Assembly (NCBI RefSeq): GCF_009765825.1 | Contig: NZ_LMUR01000018.1 | Span: 1,732,900-1,796,899 of the forward strand | Direction of reading: 5' to 3' | Source: Granulicella sp. L60 | Lineage (GTDB): Bacteria; Acidobacteriota; Terriglobia; Terriglobales; Acidobacteriaceae | Length of the DNA: 64,000 nucleotides | In this document: positions 1 through 9,442 of the stretch, one piece after another | Position numbering within the stretch: position 1 is the first letter of the stretch | Layout: each line of letters begins with the position of its first letter | Program-made: the position numbers and the translations under genes | Notes under the pieces: generated by a model | What the model was told of the DNA's origin: nothing | Database searches by the model: none | The model's input: only the letters and a program-made list of their open reading frames with translations

Positions 1-6
1 GATTCT

Positions 7-2808
7 TTGATTGAACGCAGGGAATTTCTGAAGCTCGCTGCAACGGCTACGGTGTTGGGCCTGACACGCAATGTGTCCGCGGCATCTTCCCGGCGCATTT
101 CCATAGTGGTCGATGCAGGTAATCCTGTCGCTAACAGCGGCCCTGTGATGAGAGCCGTAGGCCAACTCCGAAAAGAGTTGATCTCCAAAGGGATGACGTG
201 CGAGACTGTGGCGTCTGGTGATCAGGTAGTCGGTTCGGCCTTGTGCGTTGTCGTTGCGGGCACTGATTCGCAGCTAGCTCCAACGCCTTCTTCTGGGGTT
301 GTCCTCACGACTGCGGAGAGCGTTCGTTTTGTTCCGGGTAATGTGGGCCAGGTGCCCGCAATCTTTGTTTTAGCGATCGATGCGTTAGGCTTCGTCTATG
401 GGCTACTTGAGCTTGCAGAGCGGGTCCAATTCAATGATGACCCTATGGCTGCGCTCCATTTCGCGGAGTCGATTGAGAATAGGCCTGCAAACGAGGTGCG
501 TGGCGTCGGGCGCTATTTCTGCTGTGAGATCGAAGACAAGGTTTGGTATTACGACAAAGACTTCTGGCGTGGGTATTTGGATACGCTGGTCGCAAGCCGT
601 TTCAACCGTTTCACCTTTGCCTACGGGCTCGAATATGATTTCCCAAGAGGGGTCACCGGGGACTACTTCCACTTTGCCTATCCATACCTGGTCGAAGTCC
701 CTGGTTATCCGGATGTTCAAGTGCTTCAACTATTCTCTCCTGATGGCACAAGGCTCTCCAAACCTGTTCCGCTAAGCAAAGAAGAGCGGGACAGGAACTT
801 TGATATGCTGCGATTCATCGCCGCCGAGACAGGTGCGCGGGGACTTCATTTTCAGTTAGGCATATGGACGCATGCTTTCCAATGGACCGACAGTCCGAAT
901 GCTTATCATCGCATCGAGGGTCTCACGCCTGAGACACATGCCGCATACTGTCGAGACGCCCTCGCAATTCTTCTCAAGGCGTGCCCGGAGATTCAAGGTC
1001 TGACTCTTCGCGTCCATGGTGAGAGCGGTATTCCTGAAGGAAGCTATCCTTTCTGGCAGACTCTTTTTGAGGCGATCTCCGGTTGTGGCCGCAAGGTAGA
1101 GATCGATATGCATGCCAAAGGTGTCAACCAAATCATGATTGATATGGCCGCTGGCACAGGCATGCCGGTAAAGCTAGGAGCCAAATACTCCGCCGAACAT
1201 CAGAGTCTTGGCTACAATCAGGCTGACATTCGCGCACTCGAGATACCGCACGCAAATTTAAGTGGCAATGACGTGAGTCTGTTCAGCGTAAGCGGAGGTG
1301 CAAGGCTCTTCACTCGTTATGGCTATGGCGACTTTCTCCATGAAGGCAGCAAGTACAAGTTGCTTTTCCGCTCGTGGCCCGGCACGCAGCGACATCTTCT
1401 TTGCGTCGATCCGGAGATGGCAGCTGGATACTCACGCACCTCCAGTTTCTGCGGTGCGACCGGACTCGATTTAATGGAACCTTTAACCTTCAAAGGACGC
1501 GAAGGTTCGGGTGCATCTGGGGGCCGTTGCGCCTATGTTGATAAGTTTCTCAATCCCAATTCGGACTGGAAAAAATATGAATACTACTACCGCGTGTGGG
1601 GACGAAAACTTTACGATCCGGATACCGATCCCGAGACTTGGCGCAGATTTCTCAGAAGCGAGTTTGGGGCAGGCGCGGTCTCTGTCGAGATGGCGCTGGC
1701 AAATGCCAGTCGCATCCTTCCGTTGGTGACGTCGACTCATCTTTCCTCAGCGAGCAATCACGATCTGTGGGTGGAGATGCCAACCAGTATGCCGATCGTG
1801 GTTGGAAGCGAGCCATCTCCTTACGGAGATACCCCAGAACCTAAGTGTTTCGGAACGGTTAGTCCGCTCGATCCACAGCTATTTTCCACGGTGATTGAGC
1901 ACAGCCAGGACCTGCTTCTTGGACAGCCCAATCCTAAATATTCGCCGATTGAAGTAGCTCAATGGATTGAGGATTCCGTCGCTGCATCGAACCGGGCTTT
2001 GATCAGTGCACGTGTGACGGTGAAGTCGAAAGCATCTCCTGCATTTCGAAGGATAGAAGAAGACGTTCTCATCCAAACAGGCGTTGGCAGCTTCTTCGCG
2101 GCGAAGTTGCGGAGCGCTGTTTTGTATGAGATCTATCTGCGGACGGGAAGTCCAGAGGCTGGCAGACTCGCTCTCGATCATTACAAAACGGCGCGGGCAG
2201 GATGGGCAACCATGGCAGGTCGAGCCAACGGTGTTTACCTCTCGGATGTCTCCTACGGACGTATTCCCAAACGCCGCGGTCACTGGAGTGATCGGCTACC
2301 GGATATCGATACGGACATCGCCACGATGCAGGTGAAGCTGCAGTCTTCATCTGCTTCAGTGGACCCCGGGCAAGATGCAGGAGAGGCTATTCGTGCAGCG
2401 ACCGGTAAGCCTAACCGACTATCTGTTCGTTCTGCACACACACAGCCTACAAGCTTTTACCCTGGACAGGCTCTCCCGGTTTCTATCCAGGTGATGAGTT
2501 CGGGTTCAGCAAGTTCAGCTACTTCGGTCCGACTCTTCTACAGACACGTAAATCAGGCAGAGCGCTGGCTCTTCGTTGCGATGAAACGTGAGAATGGCGG
2601 CTTCACGGCCGCGATTCCAGGCGATTATACAAACTCCGATTACCCTTTGCAGTACTACTTCGAGCTGCGACATGAGAATGCGTCAGCGTGGTTCTGCCCA
2701 GCATTTAATTCGACTTTTTCGAATCAGCCATATTACGCAATTTCGAATAGGAGTGAAGTCGGTGGATTGTTGGGTCGCCTCGTTTTGAATGAGGAGCCGA
2801 AGGATTAG
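7..2808 (+). CDS. Secreted glycoside-hydrolase-like protein (alpha-glucuronidase-like)
   Basis: The 933-residue product opens with ERREFLKLAA and a short hydrophobic stretch, a twin-arginine export signal, so it probably works outside the cytoplasm. Residues about 30-150 look like the small alpha/beta domain that precedes the barrel in GH67, GH20 and GH115 enzymes (it includes GFVYGLLELAE). A large catalytic-type region follows, and a motif near residues 525-540 (YRVWGRKLYDPDTDPETW) recalls GH67/GH115-type proteins. A beta-rich domain closes the protein. The TTG at position 7 is the first start in the window; the frame is open to base 1, so the true start may lie outside. Substrate and catalytic residues cannot be assigned by eye. 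Confidence 0.6.
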   Translation: MIERREFLKLAATATVLGLTRNVSAASSRRISIVVDAGNPVANSGPVMRAVGQLRKELISKGMTCETVASGDQVVGSALCVVVAGTDSQLAPTPSSGVVLTTAESVRFVPGNVGQVPAIFVLAIDALGFVYGLLELAERVQFNDDPMAALHFAESIENRPANEVRGVGRYFCCEIEDKVWYYDKDFWRGYLDTLVASRFNRFTFAYGLEYDFPRGVTGDYFHFAYPYLVEVPGYPDVQVLQLFSPDGTRLSKPVPLSKEERDRNFDMLRFIAAETGARGLHFQLGIWTHAFQWTDSPNAYHRIEGLTPETHAAYCRDALAILLKACPEIQGLTLRVHGESGIPEGSYPFWQTLFEAISGCGRKVEIDMHAKGVNQIMIDMAAGTGMPVKLGAKYSAEHQSLGYNQADIRALEIPHANLSGNDVSLFSVSGGARLFTRYGYGDFLHEGSKYKLLFRSWPGTQRHLLCVDPEMAAGYSRTSSFCGATGLDLMEPLTFKGREGSGASGGRCAYVDKFLNPNSDWKKYEYYYRVWGRKLYDPDTDPETWRRFLRSEFGAGAVSVEMALANASRILPLVTSTHLSSASNHDLWVEMPTSMPIVVGSEPSPYGDTPEPKCFGTVSPLDPQLFSTVIEHSQDLLLGQPNPKYSPIEVAQWIEDSVAASNRALISARVTVKSKASPAFRRIEEDVLIQTGVGSFFAAKLRSAVLYEIYLRTGSPEAGRLALDHYKTARAGWATMAGRANGVYLSDVSYGRIPKRRGHWSDRLPDIDTDIATMQVKLQSSSASVDPGQDAGEAIRAATGKPNRLSVRSAHTQPTSFYPGQALPVSIQVMSSGSASSATSVRLFYRHVNQAERWLFVAMKRENGGFTAAIPGDYTNSDYPLQYYFELRHENASAWFCPAFNSTFSNQPYYAISNRSEVGGLLGRLVLNEEPKD

Positions 2809-2901
2809 AAGCTTCTTAGATATCTCCTAAGTTGTGGAGTTGGGTTGGTCCTCTGGTTGCAAATGGCTAAGTGGATATTACGGATCGTCTGAGGAGTGCA
2901 T

Positions 2902-4431
2902 GTGCTGCAGAGAATCGATTCTGAGGTTCGATCGAAGGAGGCAGAGGGAGGACAGACACTCGATCCGAACGACTGGCGAGGTCTTCGGGCGCAGGCGCAT
3001 TACATGATGGACGACATGCTGGACTATCTGGAACATATTCGGGAGCGGCCAGTATGGCAGCCGATTCCGGCGGAGGTTCGTGCGCGATTTCATGCAGCTC
3101 TTCCTTCTTTACCTACACAGCTTGCCGCGGCTCATGAAGAGTTTATGCGCGAGGTGTTGCCATATGCGGGAGGAAATGTTCATCCCGGATTCATGGGGTG
3201 GGTGCAAGGCGGGGGGACTCCTGTAGGCATGCTGGCGGAGATGCTGGCGGCGGGTCTGAATGCGAACCTGGGTGGACGCGATCATATGCCGATCGAGGTG
3301 GAGCAACAGATCGTTCGCTGGATGCGTGAGATATTCGGCTTTCCGGAGAGTGCGAGTGGGCTGTTCGTAACGGGGACTTCGATGGCGAACCTGATTGCGA
3401 CGGTAATTGCGCGCGATGTTGCGCTTGGCTTCGAGGCGCGCGTGCGTGGTATTGTTGCGAGCGGGAAGAGGCTGACGGCGTATGCTTCTAACGCTGCGCA
3501 CGGGTGTGTTACGAGGGCGATGGATATCTCAGGCATTGGGAGCGATGCGTTGCGGCTGATTACGACGGATGGGCGCGGCAGGATCGATCTCGACTTACTC
3601 GAAGAGACTATCGAACAGGATCGCCGCGCGGGCTTTGCTCCCTTCCTGGTGGTAGGAACTGCCGGTACGACGGACACTGGTGCGATCGACAATCTGGATG
3701 AGCTTGCCGAGATATGTGCGCGCCAAAAGATCTGGTTTCACGTGGATGGCGCGTACGGTGCGCTGGCAATGCTCGCACCAGAGTTGGCACCTCGATTGAA
3801 GGGATTGGGGAGAGCGGATTCGCTGGCATTCGATTTTCATAAGTGGGGGCAGGTTCCTTACGATGCGGGTTTTCTTTTGGTGCGGGATGGGGTGGTCCAT
3901 CGTAAGGCGTTCGCTGCTTCGGCGGCGTATCTGCAGCGGGAGCAGCGCGGGATTTCCGGAGGCTCTTCGTGGCCCTGCGACTATGGGCCGGATCTGTCGC
4001 GCGGTTTTCATGCTCTGAAGACGTGGTTCACGCTTAAGGTCTATGGCACGGAGGCGCTGGGGAAGACCATTGCCGGGACTTGTGAGTTGGCGCGCTATTT
4101 GGAAGAGCGGATCGCAGAGACAACGGAGATTGAACTGATGGCCGCAGTCGAACTGAACATCGTCTGCTTCCGATATCGCTCTGCGTTTTTTGTGGAGATC
4201 AGGGAGATTGAATCGGACCATATTAACCGCGAGATTGTGATTGAGCTTCAGGAGTCAGGAAGTGTCGCACCGTCGTCGACGATTTTGCGGGGGCGATTCT
4301 GCATTCGGGCTGCGATCGTAAATCATCGCACCACTCGTGCGGAGATCGAGATGTTGATTGAACAGACGCTCGCGCTCGGTCGTGCTCTTGAGAGTAACTA
4401 TGTGTCGTGCCTGAAGACTGAATTGAACTAA
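2902..4431 (+). CDS. PLP-dependent group II decarboxylase (aromatic amino acid / glutamate decarboxylase family)
   Basis: The product matches the pyridoxal-phosphate amino-acid decarboxylases that turn an L-amino acid into its amine. The PLP-lysine sits in DFHKWGQVPYD (Lys about 314) and the cofactor-binding Asp in HVDGAYG (about 282). An HPGFMGWVQGGG segment near residue 95 and TGTSMANL near 155 are also family marks. The GTG at 2902 is preferred because GAGGA at 2891-2895 lies about 6 nt upstream; an in-frame GTG at 2896 is too close to it. The stop is 14 bp before a TPR/ATP-grasp gene, so the two are probably co-transcribed. The amino-acid substrate is not evident from sequence. Confidence 0.85.
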   Translation: MLQRIDSEVRSKEAEGGQTLDPNDWRGLRAQAHYMMDDMLDYLEHIRERPVWQPIPAEVRARFHAALPSLPTQLAAAHEEFMREVLPYAGGNVHPGFMGWVQGGGTPVGMLAEMLAAGLNANLGGRDHMPIEVEQQIVRWMREIFGFPESASGLFVTGTSMANLIATVIARDVALGFEARVRGIVASGKRLTAYASNAAHGCVTRAMDISGIGSDALRLITTDGRGRIDLDLLEETIEQDRRAGFAPFLVVGTAGTTDTGAIDNLDELAEICARQKIWFHVDGAYGALAMLAPELAPRLKGLGRADSLAFDFHKWGQVPYDAGFLLVRDGVVHRKAFAASAAYLQREQRGISGGSSWPCDYGPDLSRGFHALKTWFTLKVYGTEALGKTIAGTCELARYLEERIAETTEIELMAAVELNIVCFRYRSAFFVEIREIESDHINREIVIELQESGSVAPSSTILRGRFCIRAAIVNHRTTRAEIEMLIEQTLALGRALESNYVSCLKTELN

Positions 4432-4445
4432 GTGAGGGAGTAACG

Positions 4446-5951
4446 ATGCAGCAACGGTGTTCGACATATGGTAACGAGTCGGCAGGAGGATATTTGCGAT
4501 CTGGATTGTGGGCCGCGCCTGCTTTGTTGCAAGATGGCAGGCTAATGGAGCAAGAGGGACGAGTCGAGGAAGCGAAGGTAATTTATTTGGCGCTACTGCA
4601 GGATGAGCCCGCGCATCGTGAGGCACTCAACGATCTCGGCAATCTCTTGTTCGCGCAGGGAAAGAACGCGGCGGCTCGTCCATATTATGAGGCGGCGGTA
4701 GCGTCTCATCCTAAGGATCCGATGAGTTTGGTGAACCTGGGAAATCTTCTGATGAAGCTAAGGGAGCTGACGAAGGCTCGAAAGCTATTTGAAGGTGCTC
4801 TCGATGTTGATCCTCATTACAGGCCTGCACATGCGGGAATGTCATTCGCATTGTCAGACCTCGGGGACTCGGAGGTAGCCGCGGAACATCGCCGCATCGC
4901 ATTTCAAGATCACTGTGTTGTTTCAGCTCCTTATCGTGGAGCTCAGCCGCCGATTACAGTTCTGGAACTGGTCTCGACGATTGGTGGCAATATCCGGACG
5001 CAGGAGTTTCTGAGCGACCGGATCTTTAAACGATTTCTGGTGGCTACGGAGTTCTATCACCCTGGGACGGTGCTGCCTCCGCATGATCTGGTCGTCAATG
5101 CGATTGGAGATGTTGATGTCGCAGACGACGCGTTAGCGGTGGCAGAGTCCATGATGGGGCGTACGGGTGCTCCTGTGATCAACCATCCCACGGCGGTGCG
5201 GGCAACGAGTCGTTGCGCTATCGCAGAGCGTCTTGCGGGGGTGGCGAATGTAGTTACGCCGAAAACCGTTTTGCTGTCGCGCGATTTGCTGGAGGCCGAG
5301 GATGCTGAGGCGGTGCTCTCAGACCGCGGCTTCGAATTTCCTATGTTGCTGCGAAGCCCGGGCTTTCATGGGGGTGAGCATTTTGTGAAGGTCGAGGCGG
5401 GAGCTCAACTTAGGACTGCACTGGCGGATCTGCCGGGGCAGCAGTTGCTGGTGATTCAATATCTTGATGCGAGGCGGCGCGACGGAAAGATCAGGAAGTA
5501 CAGGGTGATGATGGTGGATGGAAGGATATATCCGCTGCACGTGGCTGTTTCGTGGAACTGGAAGATTCATTACTTCAGCGCGGAGATGGCGGACCATGCG
5601 GTACATCGTGCTGAAGATGCCGCGTTCCTTGGTGATATGGCAGGAGCGCTCGGGCCTCGAGCTACGGTCGCGCTGGAAGAGATACAGGCCACGCTTGGGC
5701 TGGACTATGGAGGGATCGACTTTGGCTTGAATGAAGATGGTGAGGTCCTGCTCTTCGAGGCGAATGCGACGATGGCTGTGGTCGTGCCCGATAAAGGAGA
5801 GCAGTGGGAGTATCGTCGCGGCCCCGTAGAGACGATTTACAAAGCTGTCTGGATGATGTTGATGTCGCGAGGACGCAAAGTCAGGGAAGAGATCTGGCGC
5901 GATTCAAATCCAACCGCCATCGATGACGAAGCTTTGATTGGTAATGCCTGA
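4446..5951 (+). CDS. TPR-repeat protein fused to an ATP-grasp-type ligase domain
   Basis: Residues about 30-160 form at least three tetratricopeptide-like repeats (EALNDLGNLLFAQGK, SLVNLGNLLMKLRE). From about 165 the protein has the look of an ATP-grasp ligase: an INHP segment, FPMLLRSPGFHGGEHF (ATP-binding lysine/glycine loop region) and a C-terminal GGIDFGLNEDGEVLLFEANA, where the acidic residues and Asn would bind Mg-ATP. Such enzymes join a carboxylate to an amine through an acyl phosphate. A strong ribosome site (GAGGGAG) precedes ATG 4446. The gene follows the decarboxylase by 14 bp, which suggests the amine it makes, or a related compound, is a substrate; that is inference. The last 48 bp overlap the convergent SDR gene. 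Confidence 0.75.
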   Translation: MQQRCSTYGNESAGGYLRSGLWAAPALLQDGRLMEQEGRVEEAKVIYLALLQDEPAHREALNDLGNLLFAQGKNAAARPYYEAAVASHPKDPMSLVNLGNLLMKLRELTKARKLFEGALDVDPHYRPAHAGMSFALSDLGDSEVAAEHRRIAFQDHCVVSAPYRGAQPPITVLELVSTIGGNIRTQEFLSDRIFKRFLVATEFYHPGTVLPPHDLVVNAIGDVDVADDALAVAESMMGRTGAPVINHPTAVRATSRCAIAERLAGVANVVTPKTVLLSRDLLEAEDAEAVLSDRGFEFPMLLRSPGFHGGEHFVKVEAGAQLRTALADLPGQQLLVIQYLDARRRDGKIRKYRVMMVDGRIYPLHVAVSWNWKIHYFSAEMADHAVHRAEDAAFLGDMAGALGPRATVALEEIQATLGLDYGGIDFGLNEDGEVLLFEANATMAVVVPDKGEQWEYRRGPVETIYKAVWMMLMSRGRKVREEIWRDSNPTAIDDEALIGNA

Positions 5952-6677
5952 ACTGTCCTCTGCAGCGAGAAAGAGGACAAGTCGTGCAACCTCGTCGGGA
6001 AGGATCATTCGCTTCAACGCCTGGCTCGACAGGATCTCGGCCTTATAGGCTTCGGTGTGCCAGAGTTGTTTCTGTCGTTCGGTTTGGATAGCGCCGGGCA
6101 TAACGCAGTTCACCCTAATATTGTGTTGTCCTAACTCGTGGGCGAGTGTGCGAGTCAAACCGACGATAGCGGCCTTCGCGGTTACGTATACAGGCAGGCC
6201 AGTAGACGGAATGGCCCAGCTGATGGAACTCATATTGATAATGGAGCCGCGGCCTGCACTTTTCATGGATGGGACGGCGGCCTGAGCCATAAAAAAATGA
6301 TGCTTCAGGTTGACGGCCATCGCGTTGTCCCAGTACTTGGAGGTCACCTCGCCGAATGTGTGTCGAGAGTCGTTGCCAGCGTTGTTGATAAGTACGTCGA
6401 TTGCACCAAGCTGGCCGATGATAGCTTCGACCGTTGCCGTCATAACTGCTACGTCCGTAATATCGCAGTGGTGGTAGATGGGGAGGGTCGCGTCAGTCGA
6501 TGCGACTTTGCTGATCAGGACGCCGGCTGCTGCGTCGTCAATGTCTAGAAAGGCGACCTTCGCATGTTGCATCGCAAATGCTTCAACGATGGATGCGCCA
6601 ATACCGCTTGCGCCTCCAGTCACTATGATGACGCGATTGCGAAGACTCGGATACGATGCTTCGTTTTCGATGCCCAA
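5904..6677 (-). CDS. Short-chain dehydrogenase/reductase (SDR)
   Basis: A 257-residue classical SDR, an NAD(P)-dependent oxidoreductase. TGGASGIG at 20-27 is the nucleotide-binding loop, NNAG at 98-101 the structural motif, and Ser about 151, Tyr164 and Lys168 (YVTAK) form the catalytic set. The C-terminus (SFVIDGGWI) is typical of the FabG-like/glucose dehydrogenase-like group. The start is TTG at 6677, backed by GGGAG a few bases upstream; no better ATG exists nearby. The 3' end runs 48 bp into the end of the convergent ATP-grasp gene. The substrate is unknown. Confidence 0.88.
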   Translation of the reverse strand: MGIENEASYPSLRNRVIIVTGGASGIGASIVEAFAMQHAKVAFLDIDDAAAGVLISKVASTDATLPIYHHCDITDVAVMTATVEAIIGQLGAIDVLINNAGNDSRHTFGEVTSKYWDNAMAVNLKHHFFMAQAAVPSMKSAGRGSIINMSSISWAIPSTGLPVYVTAKAAIVGLTRTLAHELGQHNIRVNCVMPGAIQTERQKQLWHTEAYKAEILSSQALKRMILPDEVARLVLFLAAEDSSGITNQSFVIDGGWI

Positions 6678-7026
6678 CGTTTCACTCCCTTATGAAGCTC
6701 TTAGCCATCGGTTAACTATTGATCGGGCTGGCGGGCTCAAGCAGCAGCCCTCGAAAGGCGATTGCGAATCTTCAGTACACCGCTTTTGACGCTCAAGGAT
6801 GTGCAAAATATACATTTGCTCATGCGTTTCAGACAACGGGCTTCGTCTTATGTTTGAGGCTGATGCGGTAGACTGGAGGTACTGTCGGGCGGTCTTCGCA
6901 CGGATTTGTTCGTGGAGAGTACTGTGTCCGATGGAAGCCGTAACTGATATTGATAGGATGCTAAGAAATTTATACCGCATCGCACGTTGAGAGTGTCAAA
7001 CGCCCGCATCAAATGTAAGAAGCTCT
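6678..7026. other. Intergenic region between divergent genes
   Basis: This 349-bp stretch separates the SDR gene (leftward) from the beta-helix protein gene (rightward), so it should hold both promoters. I see no convincing coding frame, tRNA or strong palindrome in it. A purine-rich AAGAAG just before 7027 could serve as a weak ribosome site for the rightward gene. Confidence 0.5.
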
Positions 7027-9300
7027 ATGGGCGCTTCAGGAGGCGTGTTGATTAAGCGTATCGCTGTCTTTTCCGTGGTGCTCGCAGCCGCTATTTTTTG
7101 CGCGACGAGGTGGGCTGTTCCGGTGCTTGCTGTGATCTTTGATCCAGCGCCGTCCTCACTCACGCTGACTGCGTTCTCGCTTTCGTTCCACCAAGGGGAT
7201 CCTGTCCCTCCGCTTGTGTTTGGGGTCTCTGGCCTCAGTGGCTCAGACACTTTTTATAGTGCCACCACGGGGGGGCGACCTGCGCTTTCTACTACCGCGA
7301 CGACAAGTTCTCCCATTGGCACTTACCCGATCCGCATCACGGCCGGCAATACAACTTCGGACAAGTACGCAATTCATGTTATGGAAGGAACTATGACCGT
7401 CCTTCCTGCGGATGGTAGCGGCGCGCGCACTAATACATATAGCTATCCACAGGATGCTATGGTTTCGGTGAAGAGCTTCGGCGCAGTCGGGGACGGAGTG
7501 ACCGATGACACGGCAGCGCTGAACCGCGCGCTCACCGACGGTCGCGGCGACTGCCGCGCGGACTACTACCGCAGGCCGAAGATCCTCTATCTGCCTCCTG
7601 GTCGATACCGCGTCAGTGGGCAACTTTCTTTTTGTGGCGCCGAGGTCAGTCTGCGAGGCGCTGGTCCGACCCAATCCGTGATTTCTCTCGCGCCACGCAC
7701 CCCAGCATTCAATCAAAAAGCGAGCCTGGCGGTGCTGTACTATCCCTCTGCCGCAACATCGCACGCCTATGGGAATATCTCTTTTCGTAACTTTGTTTCG
7801 GCACTCGGAATCGATGTCGGCGAAGGCAACGACAATGCCATAGGGCTTGACGTTGTGATGAACAACGTTGGTGCGATCGAGGACGTCGTGGTGGCGAATG
7901 AGGATGGCACTGCTCCGACAGGCATCAACATGACGCATGCATGGAATGGACCTATGCTCGTCAAGAATGTCGCGGTCTACGGGTTCAAGAATGGATTTGT
8001 TCTGGGACAGCAGCAGTACTCGTCTACTTTCTCTCATATCACCACAGAGGGACAATCTTCTACGGGATTCGTCGATGTGGGAGGGCAGAGCGCGGCTATC
8101 GAACAGATGTATAGCTGTAATCGCGTACCTGCGGCGCATAATTCTGCCGCGGAGGTCGCGATCATCAACTCAACCTTCGATTGCGGCGCGCCGAATACAG
8201 CAGCATATATGGGAGATGCGAAGAGTTCGCAACATCTGCGCAATATCCGGGTACGTGGCTACGGCATGAGTCTAAAGGACGACTCATCAACAGCTCCAGC
8301 GACCCGAACTGGAGACATCCGAGAGTACTTTACCGGGACAGGGACGTCGGCGTTCGGCACTCATGTAGCAACGATGCCGCTCGACCTTCCGATTGAGGAA
8401 GCGCCAACGCCACGAGACCCTAAACCGTCTACCTGGATTTCGCTTTCGGCAACGGATCCGTCTCGCTGGTCTGCGCAGCTCGCCAGTTGCACCTCGTCGA
8501 CGGCTTATCTTGTCGCCGGACAATATACTGTGCCAAAACAGACCTTCACTGTCAATATTCCCTCCTGTATCCATCACATGCAGTTCTTCAATTCTGGCTT
8601 CAATCCACCCGGTGGTTTGATCAATTTTGTGATCGCGGGCAAGGCAAGTGATCCCCCGCTGATCATGGAGAATACAGGAACAAACTTCGCATTAGTGCAT
8701 AACAGCCCACGCACGCTCGTGATTCGGCACTACGGAGGCGATTATTCTTCGGTGCCCGGTACTGGCACATTATTTGCAGAAGACTTCGATGTAGGTGCGG
8801 TCCAATTTCAACCGGGTCAGCATGTCTGGGTGCGACAGTTTGATAATGAATTTGCGGAAGCACCGCAAGGACCGCATTGCGCTGTAGCGACGATCTCGAC
8901 GACCTCTTGTCTTCCACCCGCAGGTATCAAGACCAAATGTAATGGATGCACTCTATGGGTGCTTGGTCCGAAGACCGAAAAGGGTTCGACGAACTTTCAG
9001 CTGACGGCGGGTGCAAAGATGGAGCTTTATGGGGGATTCTTTCTTCCGCTCCAATCTAATCAACAGCCAAACACTGCCGTGATCGAGGCCGTCGACTCTT
9101 CATTCAGCGCAGACTTCACCCAGTACCTTTACGGGACTTCTCGCACGAACACAGGAACCGCTCACATAGTAATCGACACGCAGAAGGGTGTTACGCGATA
9201 TGTCGATCCGGTCGACCAGAACACCAGCTTTCGAACGTCGTTGGTGTATTCCCTGGGCGGTGGCGGCAGTTCGGCCACTCGGAATAGCCCTGCTCGGTAG
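7027..9300 (+). CDS. Surface beta-helix protein with MBG-like and pectate-lyase-3-like domains
   Basis: The N-terminus has a basic residue pair and a hydrophobic stretch (KRIAVFSVVLAAAIFC), a signal peptide or anchor. Residues about 45-130 resemble an MBG-type surface domain (LTLTAFSLSFHQGDPVPPL, then IGTYPIRITAGN). The next part starts with VSVKSFGAVGDGVTDDTAAL and LYLPPGRYRVSG, the standard opening of pectate-lyase-3 or tail-spike right-handed beta-helices. No catalytic set was identified, so it may bind or cut a polysaccharide. An O-antigen ligase-like gene follows, hinting at a role in surface glycan. ATG 7027 has only a weak ribosome site; a TTG at 7048 sits behind AGGAGG and is an alternative start. 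Confidence 0.7.
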   Translation: MGASGGVLIKRIAVFSVVLAAAIFCATRWAVPVLAVIFDPAPSSLTLTAFSLSFHQGDPVPPLVFGVSGLSGSDTFYSATTGGRPALSTTATTSSPIGTYPIRITAGNTTSDKYAIHVMEGTMTVLPADGSGARTNTYSYPQDAMVSVKSFGAVGDGVTDDTAALNRALTDGRGDCRADYYRRPKILYLPPGRYRVSGQLSFCGAEVSLRGAGPTQSVISLAPRTPAFNQKASLAVLYYPSAATSHAYGNISFRNFVSALGIDVGEGNDNAIGLDVVMNNVGAIEDVVVANEDGTAPTGINMTHAWNGPMLVKNVAVYGFKNGFVLGQQQYSSTFSHITTEGQSSTGFVDVGGQSAAIEQMYSCNRVPAAHNSAAEVAIINSTFDCGAPNTAAYMGDAKSSQHLRNIRVRGYGMSLKDDSSTAPATRTGDIREYFTGTGTSAFGTHVATMPLDLPIEEAPTPRDPKPSTWISLSATDPSRWSAQLASCTSSTAYLVAGQYTVPKQTFTVNIPSCIHHMQFFNSGFNPPGGLINFVIAGKASDPPLIMENTGTNFALVHNSPRTLVIRHYGGDYSSVPGTGTLFAEDFDVGAVQFQPGQHVWVRQFDNEFAEAPQGPHCAVATISTTSCLPPAGIKTKCNGCTLWVLGPKTEKGSTNFQLTAGAKMELYGGFFLPLQSNQQPNTAVIEAVDSSFSADFTQYLYGTSRTNTGTAHIVIDTQKGVTRYVDPVDQNTSFRTSLVYSLGGGGSSATRNSPAR

Positions 9301-9442
9301 CACGTCCGCATAAACGTAGGAGCTTCTCAGAGGCAATCTTCGAGAGTTTCGGCGTGAGGCGCTTCGTGGAACGAGCTCAGTCCTATAAACTGAAGACAGC
9401 ACTCTGGTCATGGCCGACGTTAGATTGCGGCGAGGTTGGAAG

